Position numbers and translations under genes: made by a program. A stretch of 64,000 nucleotides of DNA from NCBI GenBank assembly GCA_964424505.1, contig CAYRIQ010000001.1:9095-73094 (forward strand), in the 5' to 3' direction. Shown piece after piece: positions 34,125 through 44,620 of the stretch. Position 1 is the first letter of the stretch; every line of letters starts with the position of its first letter. Origin of the DNA: CAJBLF01 sp964424505 (GTDB taxonomy: Bacteria; Patescibacteriota; Gracilibacteria; Absconditabacterales; Absconditicoccaceae). The notes below the pieces were generated by a model. The model was not told the DNA's origin, made no database searches, and saw only the letters and a list, made by a program, of their open reading frames with translations.

Positions 34125-36320
34125 TTATTGTGGCATTAAAAATCTTTTATTATAATAACTAATATTTTTCAAAAATCATTTAAACCATATAATATCCTCA
34201 CTGATAATTTTTTTCTTGATTTCATCATCACATTTTTCTCCACAAAATTTTGCTCGATTCATTTCTCAAATTTTTAGATAGTCTTTATTGTCATCAATTT
34301 CTATCCAATAGGTAATGATTTGATTAAAGTCAGCTTGGATATCATGGATTATACTGATCATTTTAGCATGATATTGTTCATCAATATGCAAAATATTTTC
34401 AATATAAAGTTGTATAAGAATTTCAATATGTTTAGCAGTAGTGTTTTGAAGATACGTCAAAAAAATCAATACACCAAAAATAGTTTCTCTAAGTGTAGAA
34501 AATATGCCCAAAATTACAAGATCAGAATAATCTTTTTGTAGGAGAAGACCATTGTCTCGCATTGCTCTAAAAAATTTTTTGCTGATCCAAAAATCTAGGT
34601 TGTATATATTTTCTTTGATATGATAAATATCTTGTTCGGTTAGATTGTTTTTCAACGTAGATAAAAATCCTGTATCCACTAAATGTATAGAAATATCTTG
34701 ATAGACCATTTCGACAAATTGATCATCATGTATGCGTACCATGTCAGATATTTCCGACCCTATCAGTCATTTAAAAAGCTCAATAATCATTTTATTTTTT
34801 ATATAAAGTCTTATATCTTTTGGATTTATATCCTGTAGGATAGTCGCAATAGCTGTTTCGTCAAAAGATTTTAAAAGACTTATATTTGAGTATACATCTT
34901 TAATATTCGTTTTTTGAGGTAAGAGAAATTTTTGTTTTCCTGCCCTCACATTTTCTGCAGTATGTTTATAGAAAAAAACATTTTTGCCATACTGATAAAG
35001 AAGCCTACCATAATAGGGTAGTGTATAATCTTTTTTGTCTAAATGATCTGAAATAGAAAAAGTATATTCGATAATTGGTTTTCTAAACAATCTAAGAAAA
35101 AATGTATCTCATCTAGATAGTCGAGATCATCAGATCAAAGTAATATAAAAATTTAAAATTTTTTCCATAATTTTAGATTCTTTTTTGATTCTTTCTGGGA
35201 TTTTGAAACTTTCTATATTTTCTACATTTTCACCGATAGAAGACATCAAATCATCAAGATCTTCTTGAATGGCTCATGGAGTACTATCTTGCTCTCTAAA
35301 TACCGTGACAATATACTTTTGTACTCACTCAAAAAAGTTTTTTTTGAAATGTTTATAATCTGTAATATAGAGCAAAAAATTTTCTAGTTGAGTATCATCT
35401 TTATGAAAGCTCTTGATAAAACCATCAAGTATTTTTTTGTCGAACAGTTTTGCAATGATAGAATCTGTAATGAGAAACATATCAGCATCAATAAAAAGGT
35501 ATCTCAAGAGAATATCCGCAGGGAGTATAGATTGCAATATTTTTGTTTCTATGGATGAAAAAAAAGTCTGATGAGTAAATTCTTGGTGATGTCAGATAAA
35601 TTCTGCATAAATTGTTTTTTCTTTACCTTTGAGCTCATCATAAAAAATCCAAGAATATATATCTTTGTCAGAAACCTGTGGATGTATAAATAGAGTATTA
35701 AAGTTTTTATATACAGCAAACAATAAAAAGAAAAGCTCTACTTGATTGAGTAGTGATTTTTTCAATTCTTTGATAATTGTGGGATCAATTTTTTTTCCTG
35801 TTTGTTGAAAAACAAAAGTATAAAAAGAAAAAACTATTTCTATAAACCAGTTATAATTTTTTTCTCTTTCTTGATAAGGAAATATTTTTATCCTTGCAAA
35901 AAAAACAAAACTTAACAAAAAAACAGTATACAAAAAATTAAGATAATATTCTGGTGGATAATTTCTAAATACATCTTTGACATACAATGCTACCACGAGT
36001 GATAAGTGATTCGCAATATTAGCAGGAGAAAAAAATCTATAGCCATTGAGGTTGGCGGTAGCACAATAACTATAATACGTGTCAATGTCTTTTTGTTTAG
36101 TAGCATTATTTTCTCCAAATCCAATTTTAAATTCGAACGGATCAAGCGTTACATCAAAAAGATTGAGTTTATAATTTTCTACAATTTTTCTATTAATTAC
36201 TGAAAAAAATTCTTTCGTTGAAATAAACGAAATAAACATACTTGCAGGATTGATAGTTTGTGCAATTATTTCATCAGGAAATAACGATAGTAAAATTCTT
36301 TTAAATAACTGCATATACAT
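34125..36320 (-). CDS. large hypothetical protein
   Basis: No family recognised. 731 residues (ATG 36314 gives 729). Rich in Phe, Ile, Leu and Lys. Residues ~125-165 have a hydrophobic stretch (YLNFLYTVFLLSFVFFARI), otherwise mostly helical with no known catalytic motif. The middle region has an acidic segment (QEDLDDLMSSIGENVENIES). TGA codons are less frequent than in neighbours. It lies between nrdR and an FKBP lipoprotein gene on the same strand. The size and single intact frame argue for a real, lineage-restricted gene. Confidence 0.65.
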
Positions 36321-36358
36321 AGAAAATAGTGATAAATTATGATCATAAAATATAAAAT

Positions 36359-36862
36359 TTATTCTTTTGCAAGAATAGTAATTTCATATTTTAAGGTATC
36401 TCGTGTTTGTCTAGGATTGATATCAAAAAGGACTAAAACATTTCCTTCATCATCTTTTTCTGTCCCTGTAATGATTCATTCGACTCATCATAAATTGTGC
36501 ATAGTACCATTGGTTGGTGTAATACTAAGTTTATCAAAAATGAGTTGTGAAATTTTTTGAATATTTTTTGCATCATAAAGTTTTCCATATCATTTTGCTG
36601 GCTTGATAGTTATAGATTTAGTTTTTCCTACCTTCATACCAATGACACCCTCATCCAATCCTTGAATTACTTGTCATGAACCTACAATAAACATGAGTGG
36701 TATAGCTTCGGTATTTTGATCAAAAGTTTTTCCATCAGGGAAAGTTGCCGTATATACGATAGAGATATTGTCACCTTTTTTTACACTGTTTTTACTAGAA
36801 CATCACGCAAATATCAAAACAGCAAATACCAAAACACATGCAAGAGAAAGAAATTTTTTCAT
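36359..36862 (-). CDS. FKBP-type peptidyl-prolyl isomerase lipoprotein
   Basis: 167 residues. The lipoprotein signal ends IFAGC (Cys21), with the lipobox Gly coded by TGA. An FKBP/SlyD-like domain follows (KKGDNISIVYTATFPDGKTFD; PLMFIVGSGQVIQGLDEGVIGM), with the insert-in-flap layout of SlyD rather than FkpA. Probably folds exported proteins on the outer face of the membrane. Confidence 0.87.
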
Positions 36863-36966
36863 AGCAAAAGAGTTAAACAATAAAATGCTTTAAAATAAGC
36901 ATAGATACTATGTATAGTAGTAGTTATTTAATCCAACAAAGCAATCCAAAATACGTACCAAAAATA

Positions 36967-37377
36967 TTATTTACTGATTTTCTCGAGGATAAATTTGTTC
37001 CATGATGCCTGCGGACTATTGACGCTTTTATCTTGATATTCAAATGGTGATGTTGTACTTCAAGTCTTTATTTGTTGCTTTTGATATATTTCTTCAAATT
37101 TAACGATATATTCTCTTTCTGAAAGCATATTATTTTCGTGTTCAAGAAAATATTTAGCATATTCAGATTTTTCATAATTTACCAAAAAATTTTGTGTAAA
37201 ATCAAGCTCACTAGTTTTGATATGTTGTTGTATATTTGCTTCTTCGATAGCTGTTTCTATTGATACATAGTTTACATATGTTCTGATCGCTATGATCATC
37301 GCAAAAACATCAAGAATCAAAATTCCATACTTTATACGATTTGGATATCTTCTGAGTAGTGTTTGTAGTGTATCCAT
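36967..37377 (-). CDS. small membrane-anchored hypothetical protein
   Basis: 136 residues. A basic N-terminus and one membrane helix (YGILILDVFAMIIAI, ~18-35) are followed by a charged helical region with a YEKSEYAKYFLEHEN segment. No family recognised; the layout resembles small divisome or septum-associated proteins, but that is only topology. One TGA(Gly) near the C-terminus. Confidence 0.6.
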
Positions 37378-37575
37378 AATAACTAAACGATGAAAGGGAT
37401 CAAATATTTCTGTATTTTCATACAGTAATGAAGTATTGTTATTCTTAGTTGAAAAATCAAGCTAAATTAATAAAAATTAAAAGATTAAAAATTTTCTAAA
37501 ATTAAAAAATTCATAACATAATATATTCATATTTTTTTGTTGATATTCAAAATCTTTTAATCTTTTAGTCAATGT

Positions 37576-39285
37576 ATGTCTATACGTAAACTTCCAGAAT
37601 ATCTTATCAATAGGCTCAAGGCATGAGAAATTGTAGAAAGACCAGCATCTATTCTCAAAGAACTTATAGAAAATAGTTTAGATGCAGGAGCATTGACGAT
37701 AAAAATAGATATTCATGATGGAGGGAAATCACTCATCACGATCGAAGATGATGGATCGTGAATAGAATTGTCAGATATGGATTTATTATTTGAAAGATAT
37801 GCAACATCAAAAATACACGGAGAACAAGATTTGTTCAATCTCAGTAGTTATGGATTTCGTTGAGAAGCACTAGCAAGTATAGCTGAAGTGAGCAAAACTA
37901 CCATTATCTCCAAGACAGAATATAGTGAAATAGGTACTAAAATAACAAAGTCAGGGATGGATTCTATCGTTAAACACCAACCAGTAGGATTTACACATGG
38001 GACATTGGTAACTATTCAAGATCTATTTTACAATGTACCTGCGAGACTAAAATTTTTAAAATCTTCACAGACTGAATTTTTTTATTGTTACAATTACATC
38101 GTAGATATTGCTATCATGCATCCAGACAAAACATTTATTTTCAAAAAAAACGACAAAGTCGTATTTGATCTTCAACCAAGAGACTCCCTCATGGAGCGTA
38201 TCATAGATATTTACAAAAAAGATCGATCAGCACATATCAAAGAGCTTGATTTTAAAAGTGAGGAACTATCTTTGTACGGAATTGTAGGAAATGCACAATT
38301 GCTCTTTTGATCAGCAGAAAATATCAAAATATATGTCAACAAAAGGCCAGTACAAGACAAAATCATCAGAAAAGCTCTTATGGATGCCTACTATAGACAA
38401 ATAACACCAGGTGAATATCCATTGGCTATATTGATGATCGATGCAAAACCAAGTTTTGTAGATGTAAACGTACATCCCAGAAAACTTGAGGTAAAATTTG
38501 CAGATTCTAGAAAAGTCTATGATGTGGTTCACTCAAATATTCAAAATGCATTATGAGAAAAAAAAATTTCTAATGTTAGTCAATCATTTACTCCTTTGAA
38601 TACGCCATGAAATGTAAACATAGGATCATCTTCTTTGTTATATGACCAAATATCAGCACAGCCAAATATAACGCAGTCTACAATGTTTACAACCCAAGAA
38701 CCTCAACCATTTCGAAATGATGAAATAGGTGAATATAAGGTGATAGGACAACTTTGGAATGCATATATTCTTTTGGAATCAGATGACGCAATATATTATA
38801 TTGATCAACATGCATTAGCAGAAAGGATCCTTTTTGAAAAAATAAAAAAATCTATTGCTGAATGATCTTCTTCGGAAACGTTGCTTCAACCACTTATTCT
38901 TGAGATCACGAACATCCCAAATCTCGACGAAAAATTAGAAGAAATAAATATCTTAGGATTTGATGTCTCTATGATAGGAGAAAATAAAATAGCAATATAT
39001 GCTGTTCCGCAAATATTTTCTGTGTACAAAATTGATATGGAAAAAATATTTAATCATATTTTATATATGGAAACAATTACGTTTAATTATATTTTAGACA
39101 AAATATTTGCTACTCACGCGTGTAAGGTCTCTATAAAAGCAGGGGATAGACTCTCATTTCCTGAGATGATAAATCTTGTAAAGGACGGATTTGTACATAT
39201 TCCATGACTTTTCGTTTGTCAGCATGGAAGACCATTTTTTGTTAAAACAGAAAAAAAAGATATAGATAGATTGTTTGATAGATAA
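37576..39285 (+). CDS. mutL: DNA mismatch repair protein MutL
   Basis: 569 residues. The GHKL ATPase domain shows KELIENSLDAGA, IEDDGSGI (TGA-coded Gly) and YGFRGEALASIAEVS (TGA again). LFYNVPARLKFLKS and NVHPRKLEVKF close the N-terminal half. The C-terminal half has DQHALAERILFEK at 410, matching the DQHA(x)2E(x)4E endonuclease motif, plus ACKVSIKAGD and CQHGRP, so this MutL should nick DNA itself (no MutH expected). No mutS in the window. Confidence 0.95.
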
Positions 39286-39302
39286 ACATTATAACAAACC
39301 AC

Positions 39303-40331
39303 TTATCTTATTTCTATTTGATACCCAGTAAGCTGAGTTGCTAATTTTACATTAGAAGCTCATTTACCTATAGCGAGTGCTTTTTGACTTTCGTCCATAG
39401 TAACGATAGCTTTATTGTCTATGATTTCTACATGATTGATTTGTGCTGGTTTAAGACAATTTTTTATCAACAAAATTGGATCTTCTGCATCTTCCACAAA
39501 ATCTATTTTTTCACCATCAAGTAGTGAAAGGACAGTATTGATTCTATCTCATTTGCTTCCTACCATTACACCAACAGGATCGACTTTTTCTTCATTTGAG
39601 GAAACAATGATTTTTGTCCTTTTCCCAGGAATTCTTACAATTTTTTCTATCATGACTATGCCTTCTTCGAGTTCTGGCACAATTTTTTTGAGGATCGCTT
39701 CAATGTATTCTGTAGTAGATTGTGTTATTTCAAGGACAATTCAACCTTGTCATTTGGATATTTGTTTCAATAATACAAAAATTTCTTCTCCTGGTTCATA
39801 CATTCTATTTGGAATTTGTCCATCTGGTTGAAGCACAACTGCAGTTCACTCGATATCAAGGATAATGCTATCTGCATGGACTCTAATCACTCTTGCTTTC
39901 AATAATTCTCCTTGTTTGTTTTGAAATTTTTCGTAAAATCTTTCTCTTTCAATGCCTTTTAAACTTTGTTTTATGGTTTGAGCAGCAGATTGAGCTGCAA
40001 TTCTAGAAAGTTCAAGGGTCTCAGGAGTCACATTGATTAATAATTTTTCTCACAAAGTAGCATCTTTCCTTATTTTTTTTGCATCAGCAAGCGTAATTTG
40101 TTCTTCAGGTTCTTCTACATCTTTGACTACTTCCAATTCTCTATAAATAGTTACTGTTCCATCATTTTCAATATTTACAATAATTTCAGATTTTTTATAT
40201 TGAGGAAAATCTTTTTTAAATCCAGATTTAATACCCGATTTTACAATCTCAAGTACTTGATAAGGATCGAATTTATAATCATCTACAAGTGCCATAATTG
40301 CAGTTTGGATACTTTTCCCGTCTAATTTCAT
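39303..40331 (-). CDS. nusA: transcription termination/antitermination protein NusA
   Basis: 342 residues. The N-terminal polymerase-binding domain has VLEIVKSGIKSGFKKDFPQ and ETLELSRIAAQSAAQTIKQ. The S1 domain follows (GELLKARVIRVHADSIILDI). The KH domains contain RTKIIVSSNE...DPVGVMVGSKGDRI and ESQKALAIGKGASNVKLA. It ends just after KH2 with no acidic repeats, as in short bacterial NusA. Convergent with mutL. Confidence 0.93.
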
Positions 40332-40494
40332 CGATTTTTTGGAGTAAATAAAAAATAGGATAAGCTTATTATCCTACATATATAGTATATTTTTATAATT
40401 CAACTTCAATACTAATTTTTAGTAAATAATGTATATTCTATTTTCAGAGATTTGATTGTGTATTGTATATATATGTACACAAAAAAATAAAAAT

Positions 40495-41829
40495 TTATAA
40501 TTTTTTTAGTAAATCAGTAATTATGCTATTGTACACGTTCATACCTGTATCTGTGAGTCTGAGTTTAGTTCCATCTCGCTCAATTAATCATTTTTTTTTA
40601 TAAATAGATAACAAGGATTCGTAGGTAGGTACAAGCATAGGAATAAATTTTTTAAGATCAGCGATTCCTTCCCTAGTTCTGAGTCTGAGAAAAAATTCTT
40701 CAATTAATATATCTGATTTATTCAGCACATGGACTTCTTTTTCATCGACTCGATGTCATTCAAGATATTGCTTGATATCTCATGTATTAGTTCGGCGAAT
40801 GCCGAAGGGTTGAAGGGTTGAAGCGTTGAAATGTTGAAATGTTTTTGGATTGTTTATTATTCATTGCTGATTAAAAAATGAGCTCGCAGACAACCCCAAT
40901 CCAAGATAGTTTTCCATATTCCAGTAAATCATATTGTGTATAGATGCTTTACCTGCTGCAGCAAAATTTGAGATTTCATATCTCATAAGTCATGCATCTT
41001 CGATCATTTCTTTCAAGAGCAAAAATTCCTCCATAATCTCTTCATCAGTTCCATAGTATGTCGGTGGATAAGTTACCTCACCCCCAACCTCTCTCCCATT
41101 TTTAGAGAGGAGTGACTTTCCTTCTCCATAGCTTGCCCCGTATATTTCACTGCGGGGTAATAGGGAGGGTGAGGGTGGGGTAGTATTGCTTAGTCCTTCT
41201 AGTGTATATAAGGAAATACTGTCAACATATCCGCTTGCAAGAAATTTTTGAAAAAAATCACGTTTAAATTCATGTCGCAATTGTTTGAAACCATTTTTGC
41301 TGACTTGGAATTTTCCAAATGCAATAAAATCAAAATTGAAGACATTGTTTCCTTGTTTGAGTTTGATGAGTGATCTCAGAAACTCTACAATACTTCAGAA
41401 ATTATATGCTCTTCAAGCCAGTTTTAGAACTTCATCATCAAAACTTTGAATGCCAAAACTATATCTTAGTCTAGAAAGTTTTGGATATTTTTTATTCAAT
41501 GTTTGTACAAAGGTCAAAACTTCTTCTTCTGGATATGGATTTAATTCGATACTGAGTTCTGCTAAATCTTCAAGATTAAACTTGGTTTTTATGTATTCGA
41601 TGATATCAATGATCCTTGTAACTCACATTCTACTAGGTGTTCCTCATCCAAAATATAATGTTTTCAATGCTTTGTCTACCAAAGTATTTGCATAATGATC
41701 GATTTCTTTTTTCAATGCTATAATATAGTCATCGATTAAGGTATCAGAAGAATCTACTGGCATACTATTGAAGGAACAATAAGCACATTTGCTTGTACAA
41801 AAGGGAATATGAATATAAAGACTCAACAT
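40495..41829 (-). CDS. hemW: HemW-like radical SAM protein carrying in-frame repeats
   Basis: 444 residues. The radical SAM cluster motif is CTSKCAYC (Cys11, 15, 18) in IHIPFCTSKCAYCSF, then TLYFGGGTPS, SIELNPYP and LRYSFGIQSFDD. The C-terminal domain has YEISNFAAAGKASIHNMIYW. HemW acts as a heme chaperone. Two in-frame insertions are visible: a ~36-residue PPSPSLLPRSEIYGASYGEG...GGEVT peptide encoded by the 41073-41182 repeat, and KTFQHFNASTLQPFGIR encoded by a TTCAAC-type tandem tract (40791-40845). Removing them leaves a normal-length protein. The frame is intact throughout. Confidence 0.88.
40791..40845 (-). repeat. TTCAAC-type tandem tract inside hemW
   Basis: Minus-strand sequence contains repeated CATTTCAACATTTCAACGCT then TCAACCCTTCAACCCTTCGG units, like the intergenic tracts at 18905-18955 and 19230-19262. 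Here it is translated in frame. Confidence 0.6.
41073..41182. repeat. ~110-bp palindromic repeat in frame inside hemW
   Basis: Shares with 42897-43033 the core CCATAGCTTGCCCCGTATAT followed by TTCACTGCGGGGTAAT, and the ends GTTACCTCACCCCC and GAGGG...GGGGTA. Inverted arms (TACCTCACCCCCAACC / GGGTGAGGGTGGGGTA) can fold into a long hairpin. In hemW it encodes LPRSEIYGASYGEG on the minus strand. Confidence 0.85.
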
Positions 41830-41857
41830 ATATAGTTTTAAAATGACTAAAAAATAT

Positions 41858-42736
41858 TTATTCTCTGCTTAAATCGAGACCTTCTCCGTATTCGAATTTG
41901 CCGAGTTTGAGTCAAATTTTATCTTTTTTGCAATACTGTTTATAATCGAGTACTTTTTGTTTTCTATTTTCAATCGGTTCTTTAGTCATCATACCAGGAC
42001 CACCGATACATCATCACTCACAGGCGAGGATATCAAGGAATCTGATATTTTGATTGTTCTTAAATTTTTGAAATCCTGCATCGAGATTCGCTGGACCATC
42101 AACGACCAGTATTTGATCTTTAGTTAAAATTCATTTAATATGGAGACTATCAGCTACGCCTCATGCAAGGGGATAGACTTTGGTATAATCATTATAAAAT
42201 TTATCAAAATCTGGTGTGCCATCTTCCGTCACGGAATACGTAAATTCTTTCGGTTCGATAGTATTTTCTTTGGTATAATTGAAGATATCTTGCAGTTCTT
42301 TAAATGTTATCGCAAAATCGATGCCATATTGTTTCGCTTCCATTTTCTTGGTAAAACATGGTCCGATAAAAAGTGTTTTATATTCCGGACCATACGCTTT
42401 CTTTACAAATCTATTCATCACTACCATAGGTGACGCTACATCGATAATATATTCTTTTAGCTCTGGATATTTAAACTCAATCATTTTGACAACTGTAGGA
42501 CAGTTGGGACAAATATATCTTTTATCAGGATTTTCTTTTAAGATCCTCTCATATTCCATATTGATTAATTTCGCCGCATAGGTGAGCTCTACAACCTTCT
42601 TTATACCGATTGATTTGAGGTTAATGATGATTTCGGGATAAGAGAAATCTCCAGGAAAACTTGGTGCAAGCAAACAGACGATTTTCTCGTGTTGGAGAGC
42701 ATCTACGAGAGTCTGAAGTTCTGGAGTAAGAGACAT
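41858..42736 (-). CDS. [FeFe]-hydrogenase-like H-cluster domain protein
   Basis: 292 residues consisting only of the large-subunit catalytic-type domain; no N-terminal ferredoxin clusters. Cysteines sit where H-cluster motifs are expected: CPNCP (Cys76, 79; TSCCP equivalent), FIGPCFTKKME (Cys127; MPCxxKxxE equivalent), and ACEGGCIGG (Cys239, 243; MxCxxGCxxGG equivalent). LAPSFPGDF and VASPMVVMNRF are typical of the family. It could be a hydrogenase, a redox sensor or a cluster-scaffold protein. No HydE/F/G maturases or small subunit are in the window. Tightly placed between hemW and rimO, both Fe-S radical SAM proteins. Confidence 0.75.
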
Positions 42737-42896
42737 AGCTAAACAATTACGTTGATAAATATATTATACTGTGTATACAATTTTATCGCCAATTTCCAAC
42801 TCATTTTTTTTCTCAAAAGTTCCAATGACTTGGTTTAGAGAAATCTCATCATAAATATCAATTTCCGGACAATGTAATCGTGGCCTGACGAGAAGA

Positions 42897-43033
42897 GTTA
42901 CCTCACCCCCGACCCCTCTCCACTCTCCCGCAGATATTGACGGGACAGGCTCCGAGAGGGGTGATTTTCCCTCTCCATAGCTTGCCCCGTATATTTCACT
43001 GCGGGGTAATGGGGAGGGATTATGGGTGGGGTA
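42897..43033. repeat. palindromic repeat in frame inside rimO TRAM domain
   Basis: Second copy of the hemW repeat, ~137 bp, with the same core and ends plus an extra inner palindrome. It encodes PLPRSEIYGASYGEGKSPLS and ends GVGGEVT, the same frame as used in hemW. Confidence 0.85.
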
Positions 43034-44039
43034 ATTAATTTCCATAATATACCCGATTTCTTCTTTTCATTTCCTCGCTTCTTCTTGCTCAAGTGTTTGT
43101 CTATTTACGAGCTGTTTTATTTTAGTAAATCTTGCTCTGATCGTAGTATATTCCACTTTTTTGTCTAATTTACTTGAAGCAGCCAAAGGCTCGTCGTGAT
43201 ATTCAAACAACGCGACATTATCAAATCTTGTTTCGTTGACAAACTTCATGAGTTTATCAAAATCTTTCTCCGTTTCGCCGGGGAAACCAATGATAAGATT
43301 CGTTCTAAGAAATCTAACCGGAAATATTTTTTTAATCTGATTCAAAAAATTTTGAATATATTTTTCATCGTATGCCGAATCATTTTCGAAATCTCTAATT
43401 TCTTCATTTCATTTGAAATTATCGTTTCTCAAATTGTCGGCATTCCTCAATCATCAAAAAGAACTGCGTTTCACTTGCTCTTTTTGCGGTTGAGGGAAAA
43501 ATCTTCCCATTCTTTTCAAGACCGGCGAACTGATGTGTTGTAAAGGGATATCAAAATATGGTATAAACTTTTTCAATTTTTTTAGCTCCTCGATTTGACG
43601 TAATGTTACGATGTCGGGATACAAGTAGAGGAGTCTATAGGTGAAATCACCTTTTATTCTGTCTAATTTTTTCAATAGGTCCAATAATTTCGGCTCCCCA
43701 TAAAGATCAGTTCCATATCTCGTAGTGTCTTGTGCGATAAGAATAATTTCTTGTATTCACGCATCAATCATCTGTTGTGCTTCAGTGAGAATTTTTTCTA
43801 TGGGCAAAGATTGCTGTTTTCATCTGATCGCTGGGATGATACAAAAGGTACAATGATTATCACATCATTCGGCGATTTTGAGATATTCAAATTTTTGTTC
43901 CAGGTTGGTATATACCCTTGGCGAGTTAGCAAATTCAAAATCTCCAAACGTTTTACTATCGTATCATTGCATAATATTTTTCAACGTTACTGTATTCAAA
44001 TCTCCTCGTGATAAGTAATGAAGGTTTCAAAGTGGTTTT

Positions 44040-44147
44040 GTTACCTCACCCCTACCGCAGGCAGGCCCGGCCCCCCTCTACGGAGTGGAGATGGGTGATT
44101 TTTTATCTCCCTCTCCATACCATGGGGAGGGATCAAGGGTGTGGTAA
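44040..44147. repeat. divergent palindromic repeat inside rimO N-terminal domain
   Basis: Shares the GTTACCTCACCCC start, CTCCCTCTCCATA core and GGGAGGGAT...GGGTGTGG end with the other copies. The inner part differs and includes G6 and CCCGGC runs. It carries the apparent frameshift. Confidence 0.75.
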
Positions 44148-44479
44148 GACTTACTAACTTTTTATAGTACTGAACTGCACATCAGAGCAAGTATACGGTC
44201 TTCTTAGCTTTCAAAAGTTTTTTCACAGTTTCGTCAGCTTCATCTCTGCCTGAAGAAATAAATCCACAAGTATTCACAAAAACTATTTTAGTTTTCGGAT
44301 CAAAAGGATCGGTAAAATAGTTCAATTGATAGTCAGGAGTCTTGATACTTATATCAAAAAGTCTACCAAGAAAATATTGGCTATCGACCAGATTTTTGGT
44401 GCATCAGAGGTTGATGAGTGAAAAATTTAGTTGTTGCATATATTACAAAAAAACAATAATTAAAATAAACAAATCCTCA

Positions 44480-44602
44480 CTCTCCCCACTTTAGCGTCAT
44501 TCCCGACTTGATCGAGAATCCAAGCTCAATAGTATGGATTCCCATTTTCATGGGAATGACGCCGAGACGGGGAGGGTTGTCAAGGGTCGGGTGAGTTTGT
44601 TA
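44480..44602. repeat. composite palindromic repeat downstream of uvrB
   Basis: The outer arms (CCTCACTCTCCCC / GGGTCGGGTGAG) resemble the hemW/rimO repeat. Nested inside is the GTCATTCCC...GGGAATGAC unit with AGTATGGATTCC also seen at 3925-4125. It looks like one repeat family inserted in another, between the uvrB stop and the rimO start. Confidence 0.65.
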
Positions 44603-44620
44603 AAAAAATTAAAATAAAAA

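Larger units (their letters stand above)
42764..44439 (-). pseudogene. rimO: RimO-type methylthiotransferase with repeats and a frameshift
   Basis: RimO adds a methylthio group to ribosomal protein S12. The MTTase domain has LGCTKNLVDSQ (Cys13), FVNTCGFIS and YLLGCAVQYY. The radical SAM motif is AEGCDNHCTFCIIPAIRG, followed by LLYLYPD, FDIPLQH and NLIIGFPGETEKDF. The C-terminal TRAM domain ends VRPRLHCPEIDIYDE. Two palindromic repeats lie inside. One (42897-43033) is in frame in TRAM. The other (44040-44147) follows QYYKKLV and is entered in one frame and left in another; a -1 step at the G6 run 44071-44076 restores a continuous protein. It is either broken, mis-sequenced or slippage-dependent. 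Confidence 0.75.
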
